A stretch of 64,000 nucleotides of DNA from Euptelea pleiosperma (Eukaryota; Streptophyta; Magnoliopsida; Ranunculales; Eupteleaceae): positions 5,463,929 to 5,527,928 of the forward strand of contig CM068541.1 in assembly GCA_035048495.1 (NCBI GenBank), written 5' to 3'. Positions within the stretch are counted from its first letter, which is position 1; every line of letters begins with the position of its first letter. The notes under the pieces were generated by a model, which made no database searches, had not been told where the DNA came from, and was given only the letters and a program-made list of their open reading frames with translations. A program made the position numbers and the translations under genes. Positions 1-10,270 of the stretch are shown piece after piece.

Positions 1-165
1 GGATAGAAATCACTAATTAGGCTGATTTTTTGTGTACCGGTCCACAGAGGGACTGGCTAAACATCCATACGGTCATCGTCCTCTAATAGTATACCACGTG
101 TCTCCTATTGAATGCTGTGACCGTCTTCCGTCACAACATCTTGTGACACAAGTTTTACTCGGAAG
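1..165. mobile_element. Family-D foldback MITE, right half, cut by the window edge
   Basis: The sequence carries the D landmarks in order: AATCACTAATTAGGCTGATT, GGTCCAC, the stretch GGCTAAACATCCATACGGTC, a CACGTG core at 95-100 and the terminal AAGTTTTACTC. The same string occurs in some 18 other places in the window. The element ends about 12 bp before the ATG of the F-box gene at 175, so that gene's transcription start probably lies inside or before the MITE. Confidence 0.8.
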
Positions 166-174
166 AAGAAGAAG

Positions 175-1296
175 ATGTCGACGGTGTGGAACCTTCCAGA
201 TGAGGTTACGGTCGACATCCTTTCGAGATTACCCGCCAAGTCTGTCCTAGGATGCAGGTGCGTATGCAAACCCTGGCGCAAATTAACTACCAATCCTCAT
301 TTCGTTAAAATGCACCAAAATCGAGCAAATGAAAAAAACCCTAGTCTCATCCTCACATTTGCTTCCAGTCTTGGCACCAACCTCTACTCCATAGACTCAG
401 AGGCACTAGGTGAGACTGTAGAGCTCAATTTACCCACTGAGATTTCTCCCTCACAAAGAATCTCAGTGGTGGGCTCCTGTAAGGGCTTGCTATGTTTCTC
501 AGATAACAAAAGCTTCGTGTCTTTGTGGAATCCCGCTACCAAAGAGTACATGAAGCTCCCTGATGCTCCTGTGGGCAAAAACGACGACGAACCCGTTTTG
601 GGGTTTGGTTACAATCCTGATATTGAGGAATATAAGGTGGTAAGAATTGTGTACTCTTGTAATGCTATTGATTCTTGGGACATACCTGAATTAGATAAAT
701 CTGAAGTCAAGGTGTACACAATAGGGACCGATTCCTGGAGACGGATCCGAGGCGTCCCTTGCCGTATTGGCCATTCAATTAGTGCGGCACATTTGAATGG
801 AATGCTTCATTGGATTGGTACTTGCGGTACTGAATTTAAGTTTTCTAAATTACTTTTATCGTTTAATGTTAGAAATGAAGAGTTCCGAGAGGTCCCGTTG
901 CCTGAGTTTGATGATGGTAAGAAAGCCGACGGCATTAGTTTGGGGATTATAGAAGGGTATCTTTCTACATTTGTTTATTTCCTATTTGAACGTGTCGATA
1001 TATGGGTGATGAAGGATTATGGTGTGAAGGAGTCTTGGACTATACTGTTCTCTATTGGAAGGCCAATGGTTGTCGATTATTTTAATTTCATAGAACCGTT
1101 AGTCATTCAGAAGCATGGTGAAATTCTAGTGCAAGTGAATAACAGAAAACTGGTTTTATATAACCCAGAAAATAAAATGGTTAGAGATCCTTGTATTCGC
1201 GGTGTTCCGGTTCGGTTCAAAACGAATACTTATGCGGAGAGCCTTACTTCAATTGCTTCACTCATGGCTGGCAATGGAGTGGATGAGCAGCAATAA
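175..1296 (+). CDS. F-box protein with FBA-type C-terminal domain (CPR1/At3g06240-like)
   Basis: A single-exon 373-aa ORF. The F-box is at about residues 5-45 (LPDEVTVDILSRLPAKS, then CRCVCKPWRKL). The FBA/kelch-like domain follows at about 95-340, with the family signatures VVGSCKGLLC, LWNPATKEY, GFGYNPDIEEYKVVRIVY, VYTIGTDSWR, NGMLHWIG and DIWVMKDYGVKESWT. By family knowledge the F-box binds SKP1 in an SCF E3 ubiquitin ligase and the C-terminal domain selects the substrate; the substrate here is unknown. Length is normal for the family (350-420 aa) and no lesion is seen. The ATG at 175 is chosen because it sits directly before the F-box and nothing in frame upstream looks coding. It is divergent from the other F-box genes of the window and the only full-length one on the plus strand. 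A MITE end forms its immediate 5' flank. Confidence 0.93.
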   Translation: MSTVWNLPDEVTVDILSRLPAKSVLGCRCVCKPWRKLTTNPHFVKMHQNRANEKNPSLILTFASSLGTNLYSIDSEALGETVELNLPTEISPSQRISVVGSCKGLLCFSDNKSFVSLWNPATKEYMKLPDAPVGKNDDEPVLGFGYNPDIEEYKVVRIVYSCNAIDSWDIPELDKSEVKVYTIGTDSWRRIRGVPCRIGHSISAAHLNGMLHWIGTCGTEFKFSKLLLSFNVRNEEFREVPLPEFDDGKKADGISLGIIEGYLSTFVYFLFERVDIWVMKDYGVKESWTILFSIGRPMVVDYFNFIEPLVIQKHGEILVQVNNRKLVLYNPENKMVRDPCIRGVPVRFKTNTYAESLTSIASLMAGNGVDEQQ

Positions 1297-2638
1297 GAAA
1301 ACAAGGAGAACAGAAAGAAGAGGTAAAAGACATTAGCTTATATTGTTCTGTACTCTTTTTCACACATGAGTTCATCTGGACTAACCGCCAAATTGTAGTT
1401 AAGGTTCCATTTTATGAATCTGGCTGTTTAGATGAAGTTGGGGACCCTCCATGATATTATTTTGTTTCTGCTCGATTTATCTAGTACTATCTTTCATATT
1501 TTTGTGGATGATCTAGAGATGTAAATATTATTGGATTAGAGCCAATTTTTGCTGATGTTCTGGTAGGGGACCCTCTAAGTCCCAACCCCAGCTTACTTAC
1601 CAAAACAAAAGTTAATGAAAATGATGTATGCATATCCATTTTTAGTGTAATTGAGTAAGAATTCTGCTATTACTCTTCTTCACTTATTAGTTATTACCTT
1701 GATGACATTCAATATCTTACAGAGGGGCCTCATTTTGTCAGGGCTGAAGTTGGAGCGGTGGTGTGACAATATGTATTCGTGAAAAGAGGAAAGTGGAAGA
1801 ATTAGGAAGAAGAAAGGTCAGAATTAGCGTTTTTTTTTTTTCTAGATTGTACCCTTTTGTGCTCTATTCATCTCCCATGTGTATGACATGTATCAACTCT
1901 GTTGATGTTTTATATCCCTTTGAGCATTTCTGTCATCTTATTATGTACTGAATGTAGTTGTTCTTTTTGTGTGTCAAATGACTTTATATGTCTACTTGAG
2001 GAGGAGCCATCTTGTATAGCTCTTCAAGTTCATTTTCTTACTGAGTTTGTGGGTTTGTGCTTTATCATCTTCAATGAGTCTATGTTGTTGGGGGTCACAG
2101 GATCGAATCATGGAGCCCCGCTGGGTGTGACGTCAATCGTGATATAAAGGCTAAAGTTTGCCCTCTCTCGACAAGATATCTTTTTGGGAAGAATGGCGGC
2201 TTGAGGCCTAGTAATGATCCTAACATATGTTTCATAAAAATCGCATGGTTGGGTGAAGTTTTGAGATAAGTTTCAGCTAGTGGCCTTGATTTTTATGAAG
2301 ACTTCCATAGCTAATATTGTGTCTTACTGTGGTTTTTGAGTCCTTAAATCTATTGGATTCTGTTGCCTTTTCCGAGGTATGGGGATAACATTTGAGCATT
2401 GATGGATGTCAAAACCCTCTTTCGAAGGTAAGAATCTCTGGCATTTCCTATCGTCCAAATGAGAGAAAAGAAAATCCTGAGAATTGGTCAGGGCCTGAGG
2501 TGCTCTTGGGTTTAAGCTGCCAGTGCCTCTTACCTGTTTGCTACAGGGAATTGTAAGGAGTTTAGCATTGTCGACATTGAAGGGCAGAGCTTGAATTGAA
2601 TAAATGAGACCCTCAGATGACAGTTAATTGAATTTGGT
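1297..2638. other. 3' flank of the first F-box gene, no gene seen
   Basis: AT-rich sequence with short ORFs only. No recognisable coding motif, tRNA or clear transposon end was found. The part nearest the stop codon should hold the 3' UTR and polyadenylation site of the F-box gene; a single signal could not be picked with confidence. Confidence 0.5.
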
Positions 2639-3005
2639 GTTTTGCCCTCTGGGTCATAAGACACCAAAAGCATGTTCTTGTATTATTGTAAAATCCTCCT
2701 TCCTATTTTTTAGAAGGCGTAGATGTCAGCTGAGTTCTCTGGTCGACCTACATCTCTTATGGCCCAAAAGTTGAAGGAATTCTATATTCATTCCAAGCAG
2801 CACTTCTGGTCCAATAGTGAGCTTAGTCCCCAATTCCCTGACATTTTAATCCTTCACCACCCATATGCTAATCTGCTCATCAAAAGAATAATTCGCCACA
2901 GAAATACACCCTCCTAACACCCCCTAGATGATAATAAATCTTATAGAACCAAATTCAGGATGTGGAACCACTAAGAATTCATGATCTACCAAATCAAATT
3001 AAAAA
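2639..3005 (-). pseudogene. F-box/FBA C-terminal relic, copy 1
   Basis: The minus strand encodes pieces of an FBA C-terminal region equivalent to the better preserved copy at 5930-6425, including sequence corresponding to the DxWVxKDYNV motif. There is no F-box, no start and no continuous frame. It was duplicated together with the neighbouring F-box gene. Confidence 0.7.
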
Positions 3006-3388
3006 ATTCTTCTTAGAATTCTTGTGTGAGAAAAAAATAAGTAGATAAACAAGGTGGACTTTGAATAAAAAAAAGACATTCTCAAGCACCCACTTACTAG
3101 TTTGCATAGATTTTGACCAAACAAAAGGATGAATCACAAATAAACTCTCACAACTTTAACTCATTAACAATGATGAATCAATGAAAATTTAACATTCGGA
3201 TTCACATCCCGTTTAGCTTGCCTTAATTTCCTGTCCCTGGTGGAAATTGAAAGATAGATAAAGATGATTCAAAGCATATAATGTACAAGACAATGTTAAG
3301 AAACAACTAAACAGAATTGTATTCAGTAAACGACTCACCCATAAAAAATAGTTAATACAGGATAATTTTTATGACTTTTCTCTTACAC

Positions 3389-4609
3389 TTATCTTTGCAT
3401 TCCAACGGCCAAATCGAGTGACATTAAACTTCCCACATGAGTAACTGACTGGAACCAATTTGGTAGCTTATGAATTGTAAGCTCTTTAAACTTTTCCTGT
3501 TCTGGATCATAGGAAACCAGAGCTTGGCTTTCATACTCCAGTAAGATCTTGCCATTTTTCAGTACGCAGAGAACTCGAACAGCTCCTCTAATCAACCCAT
3601 TCTTCCAAATCCTGATAGGTCGATAAATGTCTTGATTCAGCCTAGTTGGCACATATGCTCCAATGGTGAATTCTTTTGTCAATGACTCCTTCACATTGTA
3701 ATCCTTCATCACCCATATATCAATATGCCCATCATTACATTTAGCAACAGCAGAAAGACTTACACTTAACACCACTAGATGATAATTATATTTATCAAAG
3801 CTGTTGCAATGAGGATGTGGGACCTCTTGGAATTTCTCGTCTGCTAGGTTGAATGAAACAATGATTTAGAGCGAGGTGGTAGAAACCTACGAACCCAATG
3901 AATAGCTCCATTCACCAACGCGCCTGGTGACCACCGACTTACATGGTAACGAGTGCTTCCTATACTTCTTCCATGAATCTGTGCCAAGAGTAAATATTTG
4001 GACTTCAGATCGGGGATATCCATGTCTAATAATCGTTCTATAATGGTCCACTGTATAATACACTATCTGTACCACTTTGTACTCCTTAGTCGTGGGATGG
4101 AGACCGAACCCAAACACCAGCTTTTGATTTGAGTACTGGGTGGTCCTGGGTAGCACTATGTGTTCACTGGTAAAAGGAATGTATATGCATAGAAGATCGG
4201 AAAATAGCGAATCAGATAAACATAACAAGCCATTACATGAACCTGCTACATCAAATTCGGACATTACGGACTTGAACGGTGTATTGATTTTTCTTACCGA
4301 GTTATCATAGCCATCACAAGCATTGTTATCTATAACATACAGCTAGTTTCGGATGGGACAGTCGTAGTGAAGGATGAGACATGGGTTGTTTTCAGTTGCA
4401 TGGGTTAGGTGCAAGTTAGGGAGACGTGGGTCTTGTGCTAAAGTACGCCAGGAGCTGCATACGCACTTGAATTGCAAGAGAGACGTGATGGGTAATCTTG
4501 TAAGGATGTCGAGGGCAATTTCCCATGGGAGAGCATCCATCCCAGTTGTTCATTGATCTTCCTGTGGGTTGCCGCTTCTCTTACTTTCTTTCTGGTCAAC
4601 CGATTCCAT
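3389..4609 (-). pseudogene. F-box/FBA gene, disrupted copy of the gene at 6811-8058
   Basis: The translation aligns along its length with the intact paralogue at 6811-8058 but is broken in several places. The long start (about 4609) is followed after about 19 codons by TGA where the paralogue has CGA (the QR step after NPQED). A frame restarting at 4540 (MDALPWEIALDILTRLP) reaches a TAG where the paralogue has CAA, after HYDCPIRN. The middle part (4264-3887, VAGSCNGLLCLSD to TLGTDSWKK) then loses frame, and the C-terminal third (3775-3389, DIWVMKDYNVKES to THVGSLMSL) is in a separate frame. At least two nonsense changes and one frameshift make a full-length product impossible; a short F-box-only peptide from the inner ATG could still be made. 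Promoter and 5' flank resemble those of the live copy, so transcription is possible. Confidence 0.88.
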
Positions 4610-5009
4610 GACTCGGTGGAAACTCAATAGAAAGGAGAGACAAGGGAGAAGGCTTGAACTCTCGAGGGGAGCAAAGAATTAGTAGATAAGCAAAGGTGTA
4701 CTTTGATAAGAACGAAGGAATATTTCTGTCAAACTAATTATTGAGCGGAAACTACAAGAAAACGCAATAGCCGTTCATTTGGTTCAATTTATGCTGTGTG
4801 GGGTCCATTATTCAACGGTTGACAAGAAGGAAAGCCTGAGATTTCATCTTCATTACCGGAGAAAAATTTGATGGTGTGGACATTATTGACTGTTAAATCA
4901 AGTGAACAGAATCTTGATTGTTGATGTATAGATATAAGTAGTCCATGAAAGAGACAACATATGCTGGCAATGTGATAACTCGCTAGCATGCATTGGTCTT
5001 GTTGCAGGT

Positions 5010-5240
5010 ATCAATCTGGATTCAGGTGGACCTACAAGCCAAAAATCAGCTCGGTTGTTGGTTTCTAACCATTAGATTTGAATCTTTTTCATGGGTTGAT
5101 TTCAACTGTGGGATTCAAGCATTGTGTACTTAGATCCAATGGCTATATATCACCAATCAGACTGTCACTGGTTGATGATGAATCGCAGTCGATCATTAGC
5201 TGACGAATGCCCAACTGCCATGTAAGTTGCAATCCTTCTC
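5010..5240. mobile_element. Diverged family-D fragment
   Basis: Contains the D core order GTGGACCTACAAGCCAAAAATCAG..., a TTTCTAACCATTAGATTTGAAT step and a CATGGGTTGATTTCAACTGTG step, but no clear terminal repeats. It is part of the tandem duplication (equivalent stretch at 8400-8600) and lies about 0.4 kb 5' of the F-box pseudogene start. Confidence 0.6.
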
Positions 5241-5454
5241 TCATTACCCACCTATTAGGTCATTTAATATGTAATCGGAAATAATTGTTATGTTAGGTAT
5301 CTTGTATTATGGAGAAAGTACTGGTTTGCAGGGATTTTATTCTTAACTAAATCACAGCTTTACACGGGTCCAGCTCCACATTGAGCTGTCTGGGGAATTC
5401 CAGGTGGACAGCCCGTCCCTGACCTCCAGAGCCATTGGCATTTTTTTTTAGCGT

Positions 5455-5770
5455 ACAACTTGTGTTGGAGTACAACTTCTATTGGGGGTACTTCGGATAT
5501 TTCATTGTATCAAAGATTATATATATTCTCTAAAAAGGCGTTGGGGTTTCACTTGTACATTGAGAGAGATGAAACTATTGTAACCCTAATTCTTTAGAGA
5601 TAGCGAAAGAGCTCTTCTCACACATGGATATATGCACATTGCCGAACCACATAAAGTTACTGCGTCTGTGTAATTGATCAATTCGGTTCTCTCTATTTTT
5701 GCTGATTCACGGAAGGTCCATTTGCAACAAAAACATTCTTCACTAGCATTTCTCTGGAAGAAACAGTTTC
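5455..5770 (+). mobile_element. Copia-type LTR fragment (probable truncated solo LTR)
   Basis: The stretch ends with GCACATTGCCGAACCACATA, a string typical of the 3' part of plant Copia LTRs, followed by TTACTGCGTCTGTGTAATT and CAATTCGGTTCTCTC. Upstream are CATTGAGAGAGATGAAACTA and GTAACCCTAATTCTTTAG, also LTR-like (R/U5). No internal domain or second LTR is present. It fills most of the spacer between the two tandem F-box units. Confidence 0.55.
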
Positions 5771-5929
5771 TTCTTGCATTGCAGCGATGTCAAGGAGCCT
5801 TAGATGATTAAAGGCATACGGAAAATATTAAAACAATGTTAAAAGTTAAAACATCTAAATGACTTGTGCACAAAAGGGCACCTAATAAAAGTTACCTACA
5901 ACCAAAAAAAAATTTATTTTCCTCTTTTC

Positions 5930-6425
5930 TGCTGTTCATCTGTGCTTTCAAATGGCATCCCATAATGAAAGGATGCTCCCTACATGAATAAAAGTCTGAC
6001 ATATATTTGAATCCCCTGGATTCCAAGCTCTGTAAGCGTTTTACTTTCTGGGTAGCGTTTTGCTTCTGCGTCATAAGACACCAAAAGCATGTTCTTGTAT
6101 TGTTATAAAATCCTCCTTCCCATTTTTTCGAAGGCGTAGATGTCAGATGAGTTCTCTAGTCGACCTACATCCCTTATGGCCCAAAGGTTGAAGGATTTCT
6201 ATATTCATTCCAAGCAGCATTTCTGGTCCGATAGTGAGCTTAGTCCCCAGCTCCCTGACATTGTAATCCTTCACCACCCATACGCTAATCTGCTCATCAA
6301 AAGAATAATTTGCCACAGAAATACACCCTCCTGACACCCTTAGATGATAATTAATCTAACAGAACCAAATTCAGGATGTGGAACCACTAGGAACTCTTGA
6401 TCTACCAAATCAAATTAAACAATTC
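5930..6425 (-). pseudogene. F-box/FBA C-terminal relic, copy 2
   Basis: Minus-strand frames give, in order, a piece ending PHPEFGSV, then CISVANYSFDEQISVWVVKD with YNVRELGTKLTIGPEMLLG (6337-6143), then LVSYDAEAKRYPESK and LTELGIQGIQIYVRL (about 6090-5990). This is the order of the last third of an FBA protein (WVMKDYGVKES ... YDPE ... L.I.G). The frames are shifted between pieces and no F-box half is found. It lies about 0.4 kb downstream of the 3' end of the intact gene at 6811-8058. Confidence 0.75.
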
Positions 6426-6810
6426 TCCTTAGAATTCTTGTGTGATAAAAAAAAAAAAACAGATAAACAAGGTGGGACTTTGATAATAAAAAAAAATACA
6501 TTCTCAATCACCCACTTACTAGTTTGCATAGATTTTGACCAAACAAAAGGATGAATCACAAATAAAATCTCATAACTTTTAACTCATTAACAATGATGAA
6601 TCAATGAAAACTTAACATTCCAATTCACATCCCATTTAGCTTTAGCTTGCCTTAATTTCTTGTTCCTGGTGGAATTGAAGGATGGAGAGATAAAGATGAT
6701 TCAAAGCACAAATTGTACAAGACAATGTTAAGAAATAACTAAACAGAATTGTATTCAGTAAACAACTCACCCATTAAAATTAGTTAATACAGGATAATTT
6801 GTCTTATGAC

Positions 6811-8058
6811 TTATCTTTGCACTCGAACGGCCAACTCGGGTGGCATTAAACTTCCCACATGAGTAACTGACTGGAACCAATTTGGTAGCCCATGAATTGT
6901 AAGCTCTGTAAACTTTTCCTGTTCTGGGTCATAAGAAACCAGAGCTTGGTTTCCATACTCCAGTAAAATCTCACCATTTTTCAGTAGGCAGAGAACTCGA
7001 ACAGATCCTCTATTCAACCCATTCCTCCAAATCCTGATAGGTCGATAAATGTCTTGATTCAGTCCAGTCGGCACATACGCTCCAATGGTGAATTCTTTCG
7101 TCCATGACTCCTTCACGTTGTAATCCTTCATCACCCATATATCAATATGCCCATCATTACAATTAGCAACAGCAGAAAGACTTCCTCTTAACACCACTAG
7201 ACGATAATTACGTGTACCAAAGCTGTTGCAATCAGGATGTGGGACCACTTGGAATTTCTCATCTGCTAGGTTGAACGAAACAATGAGTTTGGAGCGACGT
7301 GGAAGAAAGAAACGAGTTGGTTGTGTCACCCAATGAAGAGTTCCATTCACCAGCGCGACTGGTGACCGCTGACATACATAGTAACGAGCGCTTCCTATAC
7401 TTCTCCATGAATCTGTGCCGAGAGTAAATATTTGAACCTCTGATCGTGGGTATCCACGTCCATGTCTACTAATCCATCTATAATTATAGACCACTGTACT
7501 ATAATACACTATCCGTACCACCTTGTATTCCTTAGTCGTCGGATGGAAACCGAACCCAAACACCAGCTTTTGATGTGTGTACTGGGTGGTCCTGGGTAGC
7601 ACTATGTGTTCACTGGTAAAAGGATTGTATATGTACAGAAGATCGGAAAATAGCGAATCAGATAAACATAACAAGCCATTACATGAACCTGCTACATCAA
7701 ATTCGGGCATTACAGACTTGAACGGTGTATCGATTTTTCTTACCGAGTTATCGTAGCCATGACAAGCATTGTTATGTATAACATACAGTTGGTTTCGGAT
7801 GGGACAGTCATAGTGAAGGATAAGACATGGGTTGTTCTCAGTTGCATGAGCTAGGTGCAAGTCAGGGAGACGTGGGTCTTGTGCTAAAGTACGCCAGGAC
7901 CTGCATACGCACTTGAATTGCAAGAGAGACGTGATGGGTAATCTTGTAAGGATGTCGAGGGCGATTTCCCATGGGAGAGCATCCATCCCAGTTGTTCGTT
8001 GATCTTCCTGTGGGTTGCTGCTTCTTCTCTTACTTTCTTTCTCGTCAACCGATTCCAT
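6811..8058 (-). CDS. F-box protein with FBA-type C-terminal domain
   Basis: A single-exon 415-aa ORF. A basic, hydrophilic N-terminus (residues 1-24, KESKRRSSNPQED) precedes the F-box at about 26-70 (LPWEIALDILTRLPITS, FKCVCRSWRTL). The FBA domain runs from about 118 to 390: VAGSCNGLLCLSD, IYNPFTSEHIVLPR, VFGFGFHPTTKEYKVVRIVY, FTLGTDSWRSIG, VNGTLHWVT, DIWVMKDYNVKESWTKEF, YDPEQEKF and the C-terminal THVGSLMP. It would be the substrate receptor of an SCF ubiquitin ligase; substrate unknown. A second in-frame ATG at codon 25 (MDALPWE) lies just before the F-box and could serve as an alternative start; the upstream ATG is used because its reading frame is open and the N-terminal peptide is conserved in the duplicated pseudogene. 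It is the only living member of its tandem pair. Confidence 0.93.
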   Translation of the reverse strand: MESVDEKESKRRSSNPQEDQRTTGMDALPWEIALDILTRLPITSLLQFKCVCRSWRTLAQDPRLPDLHLAHATENNPCLILHYDCPIRNQLYVIHNNACHGYDNSVRKIDTPFKSVMPEFDVAGSCNGLLCLSDSLFSDLLYIYNPFTSEHIVLPRTTQYTHQKLVFGFGFHPTTKEYKVVRIVYYSTVVYNYRWISRHGRGYPRSEVQIFTLGTDSWRSIGSARYYVCQRSPVALVNGTLHWVTQPTRFFLPRRSKLIVSFNLADEKFQVVPHPDCNSFGTRNYRLVVLRGSLSAVANCNDGHIDIWVMKDYNVKESWTKEFTIGAYVPTGLNQDIYRPIRIWRNGLNRGSVRVLCLLKNGEILLEYGNQALVSYDPEQEKFTELTIHGLPNWFQSVTHVGSLMPPELAVRVQR

Positions 8059-8399
8059 GACTCGGTTGGAAACTCAGTAGAAAGGAGAGACAAGGAAGAA
8101 GGCTTGGACTTTGGAGGGGAACAGAGAATTAGTAGATATGCATAAGAACGATCGAAGGAATATTTTTGTTAAACTAATTATTGAGCGGAAACTACAAGAA
8201 AACGCAATAGCCGTTCATTTGGTTTATTTTATGTTGTGTGGGGTCCATTATTCAACGGTTTACAAGAAGGAAGGCCTGAGATTCCATTTTCATTGTGGGA
8301 GAAAAAAATTGATGGTGTGGACATTATTGACCGTTAAATCAAGTGAATAGAATCTTGATCGTTGATGTATAGATATAAGTAGTCCATGAAAGGCACAAC

Positions 8400-8600
8400 A
8401 TATATAGTGGACCTACATACCAAAAATCAGCTCAATTGTTGGTTTCTAACCATTAGATTTGAATATTTTTTAATGGGTTGATTTCAACTGTGGGATTCAA
8501 ACATTGTGTACTAAGATCCAACGGCTATATATCACCTATCACACTGTCATTGGTTGATGATGAATCACAGTCGTTCATTAGCTGACGAATGTCGAACTGC
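8400..8600. mobile_element. Diverged family-D fragment (duplicated)
   Basis: Equivalent of 5010-5240 in the second tandem unit: GTGGACCTACATACCAAAAATCAG order followed by ATGGGTTGATTTCAACTGTG. It lies about 340 bp upstream of the F-box start at 8058 on the minus strand. Confidence 0.6.
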
Positions 8601-8824
8601 CATGCAAGTTGCAATCCTTCTCTCCTCCCCCACCTATTAGGTCATTTAATATGCATTCGGTCTCTTTTCATAAAAGTGTTATTCGTTACCGCCTCGTGAC
8701 CATCGTAGGCGTCGTTATCAAACATTTGGCTTTGCACCGGTAGTCATAGATGACGATGGATTATTTTTAGTTGCTCGGGCGAAGTGGGGTCCATTTTTGC
8801 TCACCGGCATCTTTGATCACGGGC

Positions 8825-9110
8825 TTTCATATGAGCCACGTGGACACTCTTAGGAAAAACTGAGAAGGAATTTGCCATACATGCCACGTGCGGATCATGC
8901 CCACCCCTTGGTGACTTCCAGACCAGAATCAGTCTGATTGGTGATTCCTAGCCGTTCGATAAAAGCAAATTTTTTTTTTAGTGGGCTTGCAAGTTGCAAC
9001 CCACCCATGGGCATGTTAATGAAGCCCATGATTAAAAACTTGCTCGAATCCAAAGGCCATAAATTGCCAATCATGATTATTTTTTGTTGTGTTGGTGACC
9101 AAGGGGGTGG
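8825..9110. mobile_element. Rearranged family-D sequence with CACGTG core
   Basis: Shows ATATGAGCCACGTGGACACT (CACGTG at 8837-8842), a second ATGCCACGTGCGG, then CAGAATCAGTCTGATTGGTG and TCCAAAGGCCATAAATTGCC. The landmarks are those of D but spacing and order are disturbed, so it is probably an old or chimeric copy. Confidence 0.5.
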
Positions 9111-9116
9111 GCGGTG

Positions 9117-9291
9117 AGTAAAACTTCTGTCACAACAAAGTTGCAAATCACACAATCACAGCCAATGAGTTCTCGGCACGTACACCTCAAAGAAAAGCAC
9201 ATGGGTACGTTGCAAAAGCACTTGTGTACGTGCCGAGAACTCATTGGCTTGTGATTGTGTGATTTACAATTGTTCTGATAGAAGTTTTACT
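9117..9291. mobile_element. Short near-perfect hairpin element, copy 1
   Basis: Left arm AGTAAAACTTCTGTCACAAC ... GAGTTCTCGGCACGTACAC pairs with the right arm GTGTACGTGCCGAGAACTC ... GATAGAAGTTTTACT over about 70 bp, with a short loop. A second copy is at 18775-18950. Its tips match the tips of some D elements, so it may be a deletion derivative. The flanks TGGGCGGTG and TGGGCGTTG are 8/9 identical (offset by 2 nt on the right), hinting at a 9-bp target duplication. Confidence 0.8.
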
Positions 9292-9459
9292 CATGGGCGT
9301 TGGGCCAAACCTTTAATAGACGGAGGACCTCTTGAATGCAGTAAAATGGACCTCAAACTAGGCCTTGCACGGTTGCACCAATCTGATGTCAGCATTTGGA
9401 CGATTAGGATCGTTCAATTAAAACGTACGTATTTCTTAATTGGATGTGACCGAGGAGCG

Positions 9460-9863
9460 AGTAAACCTTTGATGACATGGCCCTGTCATCGAGGCCGATG
9501 ATAGAGGCACGATATGAGACACGTGGCACACTCTTATTGGACTCTGACCGTATGGATGTTTGGCCAATCCCTAGCTGGGCCCACAAACCAAAAATCAGTC
9601 CGATTAGTAATATCTAGGCGTTGGATTGGAATTATTTTCATGGATTGATTTTAACCGTGCGAATTTGAACATTATTGACCATTATTTGAGGTGCAAAGAT
9701 CCAAAGGTTTGAAATCACTAATCAAGTTGATTTTTGGTTTGCAGGTCCACCTAGGGATTGGAAAAACATCCATAAAGTCAGAGTCCTCTAAGAATGTGCC
9801 ACGTGGATCATATGCGCTCTGTCGTCGGCCTCGATGACAGGGCCCTGTCATCAAAGTTTTACT
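9460..9863. mobile_element. Complete family-D foldback MITE (reference copy)
   Basis: Terminal inverted repeats AGTAAACCTTTGATGACA and TGTCATCAAAGTTTTACT continue inward through GGCCCTGTCATCGAGGCC-type sequence. CACGTG cores are at 9520-9525 and 9800-9805. The body is palindromic: TGACCGTATGGATGTTTGGC, GGGCCCACAAACCAAAAATC and CTAGGCGTTGGATTGGAAT are mirrored by their complements in the right half. About 404 bp, no coding capacity. Confidence 0.85.
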
Positions 9864-9975
9864 AGGTATTGGCTAAACATCCATTCGGTCAGAGTCCTCT
9901 AAGAGTGTGCCTCGTGTCTCATATCGTGCCTCTTTCATCGGCCTTGATGACAGGCCCTATCATCAAAGTTTTACT
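9864..9975. mobile_element. Family-D right-end fragment
   Basis: Starts abruptly with GTATTGGCTAAACATCCATT and ends with CATCAAAGTTTTACT; it matches the right third of the element just before it. It is a truncated copy between two longer ones. Confidence 0.7.
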
Positions 9976-9982
9976 CCCCAGA

Positions 9983-10270
9983 CAGAGTAAAACTTCGATG
10001 ACCGTTGACCGTATGGATGTTTGCCCAATCGGGCCTACAAACCAAAAATTAACCTGATTAGTAATTTCTAAGCATTGGATCGTAGTACCAAAATAATGGT
10101 CAATAATACTCAAATTCACACGATTAAAATCAACCCATGAAAATGACTCCAATCCAACGCTTAGAAATCACTAATCAGGTTGTTTTTTGATTTGTAAGGT
10201 CCACTTCGGAATTGGCCAAACATCCATACGGTCAGTGTCCTATACAGATGAGCCACGTGGCTCATATTGA
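9983..10270. mobile_element. Family-D MITE upstream of the mini F-box gene
   Basis: Begins GAGTAAAACTTCGATGACCG and runs through the D body to GAGCCACGTGGCTCATATTG (CACGTG at 10254-10259). The left CACGTG is missing, so it is internally deleted. Its right end lies about 190 bp before the ATG at 10464. Confidence 0.75.

Larger units (their letters stand above)
2639..5275. repeat. Tandem duplication unit 1 (partner of 6055-8662)
   Basis: The unit matches 6055-8662 almost throughout: the F-box relic, the spacer, the F-box gene body and about 600 bp of its 5' flank. Similarity begins near GGGTCATAAGACACCAAAAG and stops just after CACCTATTAGGTCATTTAAT, where the two flanks diverge. The copies differ by small indels and many substitutions. 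Confidence 0.85.
6055..8662. repeat. Tandem duplication unit 2 (partner of 2639-5275)
   Basis: Direct repeat of 2639-5275 in the same orientation. This unit keeps the intact F-box gene. Homology ends just after CACCTATTAGGTCATTTAAT near 8655. The spacer between units (about 5276-6054) is unrelated, except that the F-box relic extends further (to about 5930) in this unit. Confidence 0.85.

Noticed and set aside
7884..8093. 69-aa ORF MSLLSTEFPTES overlapping the F-box start
   Set aside because: Another frame of the same minus-strand DNA; after a few residues it runs through the F-box gene out of frame.
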